The notes under the pieces were generated by a model. The model saw only the letters and a program-made list of their open reading frames with translations, was not told the origin of the DNA and made no database searches. This document shows, in pieces, positions 40,691 to 50,013 of a DNA stretch of 64,000 nucleotides. The stretch spans positions 62,001 through 126,000 of the forward strand of contig JADGHL010000001.1 of the NCBI GenBank assembly GCA_019686135.1, given 5' to 3'. The stretch is from Myxococcaceae bacterium. GTDB taxonomy: Bacteria; Myxococcota; Myxococcia; Myxococcales; Myxococcaceae. The position numbers and the translations under genes are program-made. Position 1 is the first letter of the stretch. Every line of letters starts with the position of its first letter.

Positions 40691-41596
40691 ATGGCCAGCG
40701 GGAGAGGTGTGTCCGAACGAACCACGACGATCGAGGCCCATGGAGAGCCGGCATGGCCGGCGGCGCTGGGCGGCGCATCCTCCGGCTCTAAAACAGAAGA
40801 CGGCGCGATCGAGGTCGCGCTGCTCTGGGGCGATCGTCTCCTCGATCAGAAGCAGTTTCCGCGCGGCCACTGGCCGACGCTCGGGCACCTGCCGCACGAC
40901 TCCATCCACGTCTTCGACCCGCAGATCGGCGGAGGCTTTCCGCTCCTGTGCGAGGTGGACGGCGAACGACGCCTGCGCGTTCCCGGCGGCGTGCAGGTCA
41001 CGTCTTCGGCGAGCGCATGCTGAACGAGGCGGCGCTGGTCGCCCGCGGCTTTTTGCGTGAGCCGACGTCGCTCTGGGGCGTGAGCTTTCTCTGCGTCCGG
41101 GTGAGCGCGCGTTGATGACCGTCGGCGCGCTCCGGATCGCGGTGCGTCCGGTGCGGGCGCCGCCCCGCGCCCGGGCGAGCGCGAGCGACCTGAACTTCGG
41201 CTTCTTCAAGTTCGCGTCGGTGGTTGGACTCACCGCGGTCGCAATCGTCATCCAGCGAGGTCTTGATGGACGATTCGATCTTCCGCGGCGCGCCCAGAGT
41301 GGTCTTGAAGCTCGTTCCCAGGCCGCCGCCGAAACCCGCGCCGATCGCGGTGAGGGGACCGCCGGTTTCTGAGACGTCGCGGCCGCGCCAGGCGGAATCG
41401 GCACCGACGCCGCAGCGGTCAAACCGGGCCACGGAGGTCGGGCTTCTCCTTCATCGCCGAGACCTCGCTGCAGGACGCCGAGGTCGAACAGTGCATCCTC
41501 TCCCGCATCAACCGCTGGAGATTCCCCGAGCCGAGGGGTGGTGGGGTGGTAGCCGTGAACTACCCCTGGATCTTTCGGCCCGCCGGCGCGGACTGA
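40691..41596 (+). pseudogene. decayed AgmX/PglI-family (FHA/TonB-like) gene
   Basis: Fragments of one ancestral protein lie in order but in different frames. From 40691 (GGAGG site, ATG) an FHA-like N-terminus runs with VALLWGDRLLDQKQF and a TLGHLPHDSIHVF block, ending in a stop at 41023. A shifted piece VFGERMLNEAALVARGF follows, then SLRPGERALMTVGALRIAV leading into a membrane segment DLNFGFFKFASVVGLTAVAIV. Another shift gives DDSIFRGAPRVVLKLVP-PPP. Finally comes the family C-terminus VEQCILSRINRWRFPEP and GGGVVAVNYPWIF, ending at 41596. At least four frameshifts are needed, and most of the conserved core between the Pro-rich linker and the C-terminus is missing. Homologues act in gliding or TonB-like trans-envelope complexes. 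Neighbouring genes are intact, so sequencing error is unlikely. Confidence 0.78.
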
Positions 41597-41681
41597 GGAG
41601 CGGCCGGGCGATGTGGGCGGCGGGCGCACAGATGCCCGATCGTTGGTGCGTTGCGGAGTGGGGACTACACTTCGTCGCGCC

Positions 41682-44600
41682 GTGTCCGAGCACCGCCACA
41701 CGCTGTTGTTCGTCGATGACGAGCGGGACGTGCTGGACATCCTTGCTCGCACCTTCGAACGGCGCTTCAACGTCGTCACCGCATCCAGCGGCGCCGAAGC
41801 GCTGGCGATCCTCGCCAACCAGCAGATCGACCTGCTGATAACGGACCAGAAGATGCCGGAGATGACCGGCATCCAGCTCGCCGCGAAGATGCGCGAGCAG
41901 GGCCACGACATCCCGGCGATCCTTCTGACCGCCTACACCAACCCCGACGATCTGATCGCCGCCATCAACGAGGGCCAGGTCTACCGGTACGTCACCAAGC
42001 CCTGGGACGTGAACGAGCTGGTGATGACCGTGCGCAACGCGCTCGAGGTCCGGCAGCTCAGAAAGGATCGCGAACGGCTCTTCGAGTCGCTGCACAAGCG
42101 CGTCGAGGCGCTCCTCGTCCTCTACGAGGTCAGCCAGCAGAGCGCGGGCGACGCGCCCACCTACGACGCGATCATCGAACGCGTGCTCACCGCGCTCGAG
42201 CGTGTGCTCCCCTATGACTGTGCCGCGGCGCTGGTCGCGCCAGACGAGGGCCGCAGCGCCACCCTGCGCCTGCGCGCGCCGGGCCAGGTGAGCGAGCGCG
42301 CGCTCTTGAACGTGAAGGAGCAGTTGGTCGCCGCGCACCGCAAGCACTCCGGCCTGCTCCTGCCCGAAGACCGGATCGTCACCCGCGTCTCCGGCCGCGT
42401 CTCCACGGATCCCGCGGGGCCGATCCACTTCCCCAGCACGATCTCCGTCTCGCTCATGGCCGGCTCGCGTCCGGTGGGGACGCTGTCGCTGTTCTCCGCC
42501 AAACCAGGCGCCTACTCGTCGGACGACGGCGAGCTTCTGGATGTCCTCGCCAACCAGACCACCGCTGCAATCCAGACGCTGCGCGCGTCCGAGGATGCCT
42601 CCCGCCGCCGCATCGAACGGATGGTGGAGGCGATGGCGGACGGCGTGCTGCTCACCGACGAGAAGAACGAGATCGTGGTGATCAACCCGGCGGCGCGTCG
42701 GCTGCTCAGGCTGGGCGACGACCCGGCGCAGTGGACCAGCCGGCACCTGCAGGAGACGCTGGGCTTCTATCCATTCGAGCTCGTCCGCGGGTGGGAGTAC
42801 GGCGGCACGCAGGTGCTGCGCGAGGAGCTGCAGCTGTTCGACCGCACCGTGCAGTCCACCATCACCCCGGTGGCGGACGGGAAGAACCAGCTGCATGGCG
42901 TAGTGGTCACCCTGCGCGACATCACCGAACAGAAGGCGCTCGAGGCGCGCAAGGACGAGTTCGTCTCGGTGATCAGCCACGAGCTGCGCACCCCGCTCAC
43001 GTCGATCTCCGGCGCGCTCGACCTGGTGCTCAACTTCCTCGCCGGGGAGATCAACGAAAAGCAGCAGCGTTACCTGCAGCTCGCCAAGGACTCCACCGAG
43101 AAGCTCAACGCGATCGTCGACGACCTGCTCGATCTCTCCAAGCTCGAGCAGGGCAAGATGAAGATGAACTTCGAGGTGGTCAGCTTCGGCGACCTCGTCG
43201 CGGCGGCGGTGGAGAAGTACCAGCCGTCGATGCTGCGCAAGAACCTCGACGTGGATCTCCGGCTGCCCCAGACGCCGATCCGCGCACTCGCCGATCCGAA
43301 CCGCGTCAACCAGGTGCTCAACAACCTGCTCACCAACGCGATCAAGTTCACCCCCGAGGGCGGGATGATCCGCATGGACGTGGGCGACTCGCCCAACGCG
43401 CCGGGCTTCTGCTCGCTGTCCATCTGGAACAGCGGCGAGCCGATCCCCGAGTCCGACCTGGAGCGGATCTTCGACAAGTTCGAACAGGCGCAGTCCGCCC
43501 GGACCCGCAACGTCCGCGGCACCGGGCTGGGGCTGTCGATTTGTCGCAACATCGTCGAAGCGCACGGCGGCCGGATTTGGGCCGAGCCCACCACCCAGGG
43601 TGCGCGCTTCGTGATGGTCCTTCCCGTCGAGCCCGCGGAGACGGAGAGCGAGTCCCGCCCGGCGCAGCGCCCGCGGCTGCCTGCGGAGCACCGCCCGCGC
43701 ATTCTGGTGATCGAAGACGATCTGGCGATCGCCTGGGTGCTCAAGGCCCAGCTTCTTTCGCGGGACTACCAGGTCGTTCTGGCGGCCAGCGCGGACGAAG
43801 CGCTCAACCTCGCGCGCCGGTACCGCCCGGACGCGATCACCCTCGACATCCGGCTCCCGGACGTGGACGGGCTGCGGCTGGCGGAGATCCTCAAGCACGA
43901 TCCCGACACCCGCGATGCACCGATCCTCGTGCTCTCCGCCTTCGACGAACGCCAGGCCGCCTTCCGCCGCGGCGCCAGCGCGTTCCTCCAGAAGCCGATC
44001 CAGACCGACAAGCTGGTCGCCACGATCGAGGGACTCGTGCGCGGGCACGCCGGCCGGCCGCAGGGGCGGGTCCTGCTCGTGGACGACGACGAGTCGATTC
44101 GGGCGATCTGCGAGGAGGTCCTCACCAACACCGGCTATGGGGTGCGATCGGCGGGGTCGATCGCCGAAGCGCGCGAGGCGATCCGCGAGAGCCGCCCGGA
44201 TCTCATGTTGCTGGACGTCAGCCTCCCGGACGGCGACGGCTTCTCCTTCCTCGAGGAGCTCAAGGCGGAGCGCGCCTCGTCGCACCTGCCGGTGATCTTC
44301 ATCTCCGCGCGCAGCGACACCCACGCCAAGGTGCGCGCGCTCAAGCTCGGCGGCGACGACTACCTGGTCAAGCCGTTCGACGCGATCGAGCTGGGCGCAC
44401 GCGTGGAGTCGGTGCTCCGCCGCAAGGAGAACGAGCTCGGCTCGTCGCCCACCACGCAGCTGCCCGGTTCCGGCGCGATCGAGCGCGAGGTGCAGCGTCG
44501 GCTGGCGGAGCGGAAGCCGTTTGCCTTCTGCTACCTCGATCTCGACAACCTCAAGGCCTACAACGACTACTACGGGTTCGCGAAGGCGGACGGGGTCATC

Positions 44601-45008
44601 AAACAGACCGGGGACCTGTTGCGCGAGATCGTCGGGCAGGAGGGCGCGCCCGGCGACTTCCTCGGGCACGTCGCCGGCGACGACTTCGTGCTGGTGGTGG
44701 ATCCGGGCCGCGTGGACGCCATCTGCCAGCGGGCGATCGAGTCGTTCGATCGAATCATCCCGCTGTACTACGACCGGCAGGATCGCGAACGCGGCTACAT
44801 CGAAGCCGAGGACCGCTACGGCGAGCGGCGCCGCTTCCCCCTGATGAGCGTCTCGATCGTCGCCGTGATGGTCGAGCCCGGCCAGGCGGATCACGCCACG
44901 CTGGCGAAGTTGGCCGCGGAGCTGAAGAAGCGCGCCAAGGCGATCCCCGGTTCCGTCTACCTTCGGAGCGATCGGCCGATGCCCACGCCGCGCTCCGCCG
45001 CCGGATGA
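41682..45008 (+). CDS. multidomain receiver-GAF-PAS-kinase-receiver-receiver-GGDEF protein
   Basis: An 1108-residue soluble signalling protein. It has a receiver (1-125, acceptor D55 in LLITDQKMPEM, TKPW), a GAF-like domain (about 150-310) and a PAS (about 325-420). HisKA carries H433 in SHELRTPLTS, and the HATPase (about 535-660) has LLTNAIKFTP and GTGLGLSI. A second receiver (about 675-790, ITLDIRLPD, LQKPI) and a third (about 800-915, LMLLDVSLPDGDG, VKPFD) precede a C-terminal GGDEF-fold domain whose signature reads AGDDF instead of GGDEF, so cyclase activity is doubtful. The start is probably GTG 41682. Its stop overlaps the next kinase gene by 4 nt (ATGA), so the two kinases are coupled. 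Confidence 0.9.
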   Translation: MSEHRHTLLFVDDERDVLDILARTFERRFNVVTASSGAEALAILANQQIDLLITDQKMPEMTGIQLAAKMREQGHDIPAILLTAYTNPDDLIAAINEGQVYRYVTKPWDVNELVMTVRNALEVRQLRKDRERLFESLHKRVEALLVLYEVSQQSAGDAPTYDAIIERVLTALERVLPYDCAAALVAPDEGRSATLRLRAPGQVSERALLNVKEQLVAAHRKHSGLLLPEDRIVTRVSGRVSTDPAGPIHFPSTISVSLMAGSRPVGTLSLFSAKPGAYSSDDGELLDVLANQTTAAIQTLRASEDASRRRIERMVEAMADGVLLTDEKNEIVVINPAARRLLRLGDDPAQWTSRHLQETLGFYPFELVRGWEYGGTQVLREELQLFDRTVQSTITPVADGKNQLHGVVVTLRDITEQKALEARKDEFVSVISHELRTPLTSISGALDLVLNFLAGEINEKQQRYLQLAKDSTEKLNAIVDDLLDLSKLEQGKMKMNFEVVSFGDLVAAAVEKYQPSMLRKNLDVDLRLPQTPIRALADPNRVNQVLNNLLTNAIKFTPEGGMIRMDVGDSPNAPGFCSLSIWNSGEPIPESDLERIFDKFEQAQSARTRNVRGTGLGLSICRNIVEAHGGRIWAEPTTQGARFVMVLPVEPAETESESRPAQRPRLPAEHRPRILVIEDDLAIAWVLKAQLLSRDYQVVLAASADEALNLARRYRPDAITLDIRLPDVDGLRLAEILKHDPDTRDAPILVLSAFDERQAAFRRGASAFLQKPIQTDKLVATIEGLVRGHAGRPQGRVLLVDDDESIRAICEEVLTNTGYGVRSAGSIAEAREAIRESRPDLMLLDVSLPDGDGFSFLEELKAERASSHLPVIFISARSDTHAKVRALKLGGDDYLVKPFDAIELGARVESVLRRKENELGSSPTTQLPGSGAIEREVQRRLAERKPFAFCYLDLDNLKAYNDYYGFAKADGVIKQTGDLLREIVGQEGAPGDFLGHVAGDDFVLVVDPGRVDAICQRAIESFDRIIPLYYDRQDRERGYIEAEDRYGERRRFPLMSVSIVAVMVEPGQADHATLAKLAAELKKRAKAIPGSVYLRSDRPMPTPRSAAG

Positions 45009-46873
45009 GGCTCTATCAACAGCTCGTGCTGTTCATGCTGGCGGCGACCGTGTTGCCGCTGGCCCTGGTCGGCTTCTGGCTTCTGCGTACCGCCGAGGAC
45101 GAGCTCTTCCGCCGCATCGGCCAGGAACAGGAGGCGCTCGGGGTGGTGGCGGCGCGCGACGCCTCGCAGGCGATCATGACCGCGGTCGAGGCGCTGGGGC
45201 GCGGCACCGAGGCGATCGACTGGGCCGAGGCCTCCCGCGAGGAGCGCGAGGGCGGGCTGGCGCTTCTGTATCAGCAGGCGGAGGCTGCCGCGGCGGTGGT
45301 GCTGGTGGACGCCGCGGGGAACGTGCTCGCCGGTCCGGTGCGGCGCACCGGCGAGGACGGCCACCCAGCGTTCGATCCCGCGCACATCGCCACGCTGATT
45401 TCTGCCATCCCGCTCCAGCCGCTCACCGGCGGGAACAAGGGCCAGGCGGCGCTGTCTTCGGCCTGGGCGGATCCTCTGGGCGGCGCGTCGCGGATGGCGG
45501 TGGCGGTGAAGGCGGCGCCCGGGACGGATGCGCCCTTCGTGCTCGCGGAGCTGGGCCTGGAGGAGCTCGAACGCGGGCTGATGGAACGCGCGCGCTCGAG
45601 CGGGGCGCGGTTCGATCTCGTCGACGGCGGAGGCCGGGTGATCGCCAGCTCGGATCCGCGCCGCCGGATGGGGCCGCTGGAGGGCGACGTGTGGGCGCGG
45701 GCCCGCGCGTCCACCACCGGCCAGGAGCGCTTCACCACCTCGGGCGAGGTGCCGCTGCTCGTCTCCGCGGTGAAGGTGCCCGGCGAGCTGGGGCTGTGGG
45801 CGGTGGTGTCGGAGACCGAAGCGGACGCGCTGGCGCCGGTGGCCCGGATGCGAAGGACGGTGCTGATCTCCATCGGCGTAGCGCTGGTGGTGCTGCTTGC
45901 GCTGGGGGCCGCGTACACGCGGCGGCTCAACCGCCGGATCGGCGAGCTGGCCGCGGGCGCCGAGGCCTTCGGTCGAGGTGAGCTGTCACGTCGCGTCGCG
46001 ATGAGCGGCGCGGACGAGCTGGCGGATCTGGCCACCACCTTCAATCAAATGGGTGCCGAGCTCGAGGCCGCACGGGCGAAGTTGCTCCGCTGGAACGACG
46101 AGCTGCAGCAGAAGGTCGACGAAGCGTTGGCGGATTTGCGCGCCGCGCAGGCCCAGTTGCTGGAGGCGCAGAAGCTGGCGGCGGTGGGCCAGCTCGGGGC
46201 GGGTGTGGCGCATGAAATCAACAACCCGCTCGCCGGGATCCTGGGCAATACGCAGCTGTTGATGATGGACCGGGACGAGAGCGACCCCGACTTCGAGACG
46301 CTCCGGAAGATCGAAATCAGCGCCAAACGCTGCAAGGAGATCACCGCCAACCTCTTGCGCTTCTCCCAGCAGCGCGACCGGCCGGAGCTGCGCCCGGTGA
46401 ACCTCAACGGGGTGGTGCGCGAGGCGATCTCGCTGCAGGAGAACCAGATCAAAGGGGAGGGTATCCAGGTGTCGGTGGCGCTGTGCGACGAGCGCCTGCA
46501 GGTCAACGCGGATCCCGGTCACGTACAGCAGGTCGTGCTGGCGGTGATGGCGAACGCGCGGACCGCGATGATGAAGACGCCCACGAAGCGGCTCACCCTG
46601 CGCACGCGCGGCGACGGCGTGGACGCCGTGATCGAGATCGAGGACACCGGCAAGGGCATCGCGCCCGAACACCTGCCGCGGATCTTCGAGCCCTTCTTCA
46701 CCACCAAGGACGTATGGTCGAACGTCGGGCTGGGCCTTTCGGTGGCGTACCGGGTGATGAGTGAGCACCGCGGCCGGATCGATGTCCGCAGCGAACCCGG
46801 GAAGGGGACGCTGGTCACCCTGAGGTTGCCCCTGCTGGAGGCGAAGGGTGACCCGGCGCGATCGGCAGCCTGA
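45005..46873 (+). CDS. membrane sensor histidine kinase (HAMP, NtrB-like)
   Basis: A 622-residue kinase: N-terminal TM helix (about 8-28), an extracytoplasmic sensing domain (about 30-285) of dCache-like size, a second TM (about 285-305), HAMP (about 305-360), a coiled coil, and HisKA with H403 in GVAHEINNPLAGILG. The HATPase (about 490-610) has the unusual VMANARTAM N-box region, DTGKGIAPEHLPRIFEPFFTTK and GLGLSVAY. The HEINNPL box is typical of NtrB/ZraS-like kinases acting on NtrC-type regulators. It starts by ATGA overlap with the giant kinase, and the FecR protein follows after 34 bp. Confidence 0.93.
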   Translation: MRLYQQLVLFMLAATVLPLALVGFWLLRTAEDELFRRIGQEQEALGVVAARDASQAIMTAVEALGRGTEAIDWAEASREEREGGLALLYQQAEAAAAVVLVDAAGNVLAGPVRRTGEDGHPAFDPAHIATLISAIPLQPLTGGNKGQAALSSAWADPLGGASRMAVAVKAAPGTDAPFVLAELGLEELERGLMERARSSGARFDLVDGGGRVIASSDPRRRMGPLEGDVWARARASTTGQERFTTSGEVPLLVSAVKVPGELGLWAVVSETEADALAPVARMRRTVLISIGVALVVLLALGAAYTRRLNRRIGELAAGAEAFGRGELSRRVAMSGADELADLATTFNQMGAELEAARAKLLRWNDELQQKVDEALADLRAAQAQLLEAQKLAAVGQLGAGVAHEINNPLAGILGNTQLLMMDRDESDPDFETLRKIEISAKRCKEITANLLRFSQQRDRPELRPVNLNGVVREAISLQENQIKGEGIQVSVALCDERLQVNADPGHVQQVVLAVMANARTAMMKTPTKRLTLRTRGDGVDAVIEIEDTGKGIAPEHLPRIFEPFFTTKDVWSNVGLGLSVAYRVMSEHRGRIDVRSEPGKGTLVTLRLPLLEAKGDPARSAA

Positions 46874-46907
46874 AGTGGGTCAAGAGAAGAACGGGAAGCA
46901 GCACGTC

Positions 46908-47867
46908 ATGAGCTCCGCCGACGGAAACCACAGACCTGGCCGGGCGCGATCGAACCTGATCTTCTTCGGGCTGCTCGTGCTGATCCTGTTGGCGCTGCCG
47001 GTCGGCTGGTATTTCTTCCTGCGCCGGCCGCCCGCTCCTCCGCCCGAGCCTCCACGGCCCGAGGCGCAGGCCCCCGTGGCCGAGGTGCCGCGGCCGGTGG
47101 ACATCCACCTCGCCGAAATCGAGGGCACGGTGGAGATCCGCCGGGCGGACGGGACCTGGCGAGAGGCGGCGAAGGGCGATCCACTGAAGGCGAGCGACGC
47201 GGTCCGGACGCGGGATGGATCGGTCGCGGTGCTGGTGGGCGGCGAGGCGTGGGAGGTCCGGATGGAGCCGGGCACCGAGGTGTCCGTGGACGAGCTGACC
47301 TCGTCGATCACCAAGATCATGCTCCAGAACGGTATGGCGCGCGCGAAGGTGAACGGCGCGGCGAAGCACACCTTCGAGGTGCGTGCGGCCGGGAGCGACG
47401 CGGTGGCCACCACGACCCGTGGCGTATTTGCCATCAGCAACAACGGTGCCGGCACCGTGGCGGTGGGAACGCAGGAGGGCGAGGTCCAGCTCTCCGGCGC
47501 GGGCAAGGTGGTGATCGTCCGCTCGGGGCAGCAGTCGATCGTCCGGCCCGGCGTGGGGCCATCGGAGCCAACGCCGATCCCTTCGTCGCTCCTTTTGAAG
47601 GTGAAGTGGCCGCAGAAGCCGCTGCTCGGCACCAACCGGCTGGTGGTGACCGGCGAGACCGCGCCGGGCGCGCACGTCGAGATCGGCGGTCACGTCGTGC
47701 GCGCGAACGCCGACGGACGGTTCCAGCACACGCTTCGACTTCAGGAAGGTGGCAACGACGTCACGGTCACCGCGCGATCAGTAGGTGGAACGGAGGCCGC
47801 GTCGCAGACACACCTGCAGGTCGATACACACGCGCCGAAGATGGGCGTCAACGTCGACTGGAAATAG
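46908..47867 (+). CDS. FecR-domain membrane-anchored protein
   Basis: A 319-residue protein. A single N-terminal TM segment (about 15-38, LIFFGLLVLILLALPVGWYFF) is followed by a Pro-rich linker and a FecR-type domain (about 65-200: EIEGTVEIRRADG, GDPLKASDAVRTRDGS, VATTTRGVFAISN, GTQEGEVQL). A C-terminal Ig-like domain (about 225-310, VTGETAPGAHVEIGG) completes it. The periplasmic FecR domain may sense or bind polymer or signal; this version lacks an anti-sigma helix. ATG 46908 was chosen (GTG 46875 is possible). It follows the HAMP kinase and precedes the riboswitch. Confidence 0.85.
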   Translation: MSSADGNHRPGRARSNLIFFGLLVLILLALPVGWYFFLRRPPAPPPEPPRPEAQAPVAEVPRPVDIHLAEIEGTVEIRRADGTWREAAKGDPLKASDAVRTRDGSVAVLVGGEAWEVRMEPGTEVSVDELTSSITKIMLQNGMARAKVNGAAKHTFEVRAAGSDAVATTTRGVFAISNNGAGTVAVGTQEGEVQLSGAGKVVIVRSGQQSIVRPGVGPSEPTPIPSSLLLKVKWPQKPLLGTNRLVVTGETAPGAHVEIGGHVVRANADGRFQHTLRLQEGGNDVTVTARSVGGTEAASQTHLQVDTHAPKMGVNVDWK

Positions 47868-47924
47868 CGGCCGCTCGCTTGACCGCTCGGCGGCGCATCC
47901 GTACCATTCTGATTCAAGAGCAAC

Positions 47925-48003
47925 CTGTTCAAGGGCAATCCGAGGGAAAGCCTCGGTGCGCAAAGCCGCAGGGCCTGAAGTTCGGCCGGCTGTAGCTGCC
48001 AAA
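47925..48003 (+). ncRNA. candidate c-di-GMP-I (GEMM) riboswitch
   Basis: The 5' leader of the next gene shows the GEMM hallmarks in order. AGGGCAAtCC is followed by a 6-bp stem CCGAGG/CCTCGG closed by a GAAA(G) loop, then the near-invariant GCGCAAAGCC joining segment. A second helix follows with the receptor-like CCTGAAG, the GGCC/GGCC stem and the 3' strand CTGTAGCTGCC. GGCA (47934-47937) can pair with TGCC (47997-48000) to close the domain. GGAGG and the ATG follow 13-27 nt later, so control could be at translation initiation. The fit is by eye; the pentaloop and short closing helix are slightly unusual. Confidence 0.75.
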
Positions 48004-48026
48004 GGATGCAATCCGGGAGGCCTCGG

Positions 48027-49991
48027 ATGAAAAGAGAACGAATCGCAGCGCTCGTGCTGACCCTCGCGCCTCTCGTTGCACTTGGACAGGGATCCCCTCA
48101 ACCGGTCGTCATCGGTGCCTCGTACATCGTCAACAACGGTCCGGGGATGCAGACCGATCCGCACATCAGCGGAAATCTCATCGCATACACCGAGGCCAAC
48201 AACACCCCGAACGAGATCCACTACTACAACCTGGCGACCGGCATCGACACCACGATTCCCTCCACCGGCGATCGCGACTACCTCTCCGACATTTCGGGCA
48301 CCCGCATCGTCTTCACGCGGACCACGGGCTTCGACAGCAACGTCTTCCTTTTCGACACCGCGACTTCCACGTTGACGGAGCTGGATCCCGGTCCCGGGAA
48401 CGTGCGGTGGTCGGCGTCGATCGGTGGCGAGACAGTGGCGTGGGAAGATCTAAGCGTCTCCGGCAGCACCAGCACTTCGGAGATCTTCGTCTATGACATC
48501 CCCACCGGAACCGCGACCTCGCTGACCCCGGGGATGATTCTCGGCAACTTTCAACCGGCCGTGTCCCCGGACGGGAAGATGGTGGTGTTCACCGCGTGCG
48601 AAGCGGACGGGATGACCTGCAACATCGTGGTCTCGCAGAAATCGCCTGGCGGGTGGACCAACACGACCCTCACCGGCGACCCCGCGCGGTGGGAGAGCAC
48701 CCCCGCCACCGATGGCGAGTTGATCGTCTACGAGAGTCTGCCCGCCGGCGGCACGGCGCCCGACACGGATCTGGCGTTCCAGTTCGTCGACACCCCGAAC
48801 GAGACCATCCTCTCGCTGCCCGGCAAACAGTCGACGCCCGCAGTGGCCGATGGGCTGATCGCCTTCCAGAGCCCCGGCGTTGGCGGCGTCAATGATCTGT
48901 TCCTCTATGACGTCGCCACCGGGGTCCTCTACCAGCTCACCAGCACGCCTCAGGCGGAGTTCCTCTCGGACATCGAGGTCGCGCCCGACGGCCTCGTCAC
49001 GGTCACCTATGTGCGCGACGACGGGGGGCTCAACGACACGAACGTCTTTGCCATGAGCTTCTTCATCGAGGATCCCGGCGACACCTGCGATCCGGACGAT
49101 GGCACGACCGAGCCGGGTGACGACGGCGATGGTGGGGACGATCACCCCGGCTGCGGCAAAGACGACGAGGATCACGGCTATTACGGATTCGGTGGCCACG
49201 ACCACGGCCATCACTGGGGCGGCCACTGGGACTACCTCTGGGCCCACCACTGGGGTTACCACTGGCATCACGGCCACCACGGGCATTCGCACCACTACGG
49301 CCACCACCACCACCACGGTCACCACAGTCACCACGGTCATGGCGGTGGTCAGCCGACGCCGCCGCCCACGGATTGCTCGAACCCCGGCAACCGTCCGCTT
49401 CTGGCGACCCTCACCGTCACCCGCACGCACGGCGCTCCGAACACCGCGTCGACGACGTTCAGCGCCACCCCCGGCAACGGCCTGCTCTGTGTGACCAACT
49501 CGAAAGCGACCTCGGGCTGGGTGGATCTCAACGGGACCCAGGAGGTGGGGCCGGGATCGTTCAAGCAGTGGGTCTCGTCGATCGATCGGGTGGTGACGCT
49601 CGACGCCACCAACACGCTCGACGCGAAGATCGCCGGCAAGAAGGGGACCTCGTACACGGTCACCGTCTACGGCTCCGACCCGGAGCAGTGTGAGACCGAG
49701 CTGCCGTCGATCGCCGCGACGGCGCTGCACGTGAAGAACGTGGGCGACGACGACGTGCACACGATCGTGGGCGAGCGCTACGAGGTGATCGCCTCCGACG
49801 AGCCGATCGCGATCGCGGACCTGGGCGCGGACGGTATCTCGGCAAATCGTGCCACTCCGGAGATGGCCGGATGCGCAGCAACCGGATCGGGCGCTGGAAA
49901 CGGCGCGGTGATCGTCGCGCTGGTCGGCCTGGCCGGGCTCATCTTCCGCAGGCGGCCGGCGGCGGATCCGCTTCGCGTCCACCGCCGTTGA
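48027..49991 (+). CDS. exported beta-propeller protein with His-rich tract and MYXO-CTERM-like tail
   Basis: A 654-residue protein: signal peptide (LVLTLAPLVALG), then about six TolB-like propeller blades (about 28-345; repeated blocks such as SGNLIAYTEANN and GTRIVFTRTT). An acidic Gly/Asp segment follows, then a His tract (about 390-442; 25 His in about 50 residues, with Gly, Trp and Tyr), and a beta-rich domain (about 455-620). The end is Gly-Cys, hydrophobic helix (VIVALVGLAGLIF), then Arg-rich, which fits the MYXO-CTERM surface-sorting signal. GGAGG precedes the ATG. It is the first gene after the candidate riboswitch. The His tract may bind metal. I know no characterised homologue. Confidence 0.8.
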   Translation: MKRERIAALVLTLAPLVALGQGSPQPVVIGASYIVNNGPGMQTDPHISGNLIAYTEANNTPNEIHYYNLATGIDTTIPSTGDRDYLSDISGTRIVFTRTTGFDSNVFLFDTATSTLTELDPGPGNVRWSASIGGETVAWEDLSVSGSTSTSEIFVYDIPTGTATSLTPGMILGNFQPAVSPDGKMVVFTACEADGMTCNIVVSQKSPGGWTNTTLTGDPARWESTPATDGELIVYESLPAGGTAPDTDLAFQFVDTPNETILSLPGKQSTPAVADGLIAFQSPGVGGVNDLFLYDVATGVLYQLTSTPQAEFLSDIEVAPDGLVTVTYVRDDGGLNDTNVFAMSFFIEDPGDTCDPDDGTTEPGDDGDGGDDHPGCGKDDEDHGYYGFGGHDHGHHWGGHWDYLWAHHWGYHWHHGHHGHSHHYGHHHHHGHHSHHGHGGGQPTPPPTDCSNPGNRPLLATLTVTRTHGAPNTASTTFSATPGNGLLCVTNSKATSGWVDLNGTQEVGPGSFKQWVSSIDRVVTLDATNTLDAKIAGKKGTSYTVTVYGSDPEQCETELPSIAATALHVKNVGDDDVHTIVGERYEVIASDEPIAIADLGADGISANRATPEMAGCAATGSGAGNGAVIVALVGLAGLIFRRRPAADPLRVHRR

Positions 49992-50013
49992 TGGCTCTGC
50001 TAGCCTTGGGCTT

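Noticed and set aside
41508-44894. A 1128-residue minus-strand frame
   Set aside because: It lies antisense to a receiver-kinase protein with all catalytic motifs; composition is the mirror of the sense codon bias.
42731-45004. Upstream extension of the HAMP kinase frame by about 758 codons
   Set aside because: The extension is Arg/Ala/Gly-rich and overlaps a well-supported kinase gene. The ATGA start at 45005 begins with a proper membrane segment.
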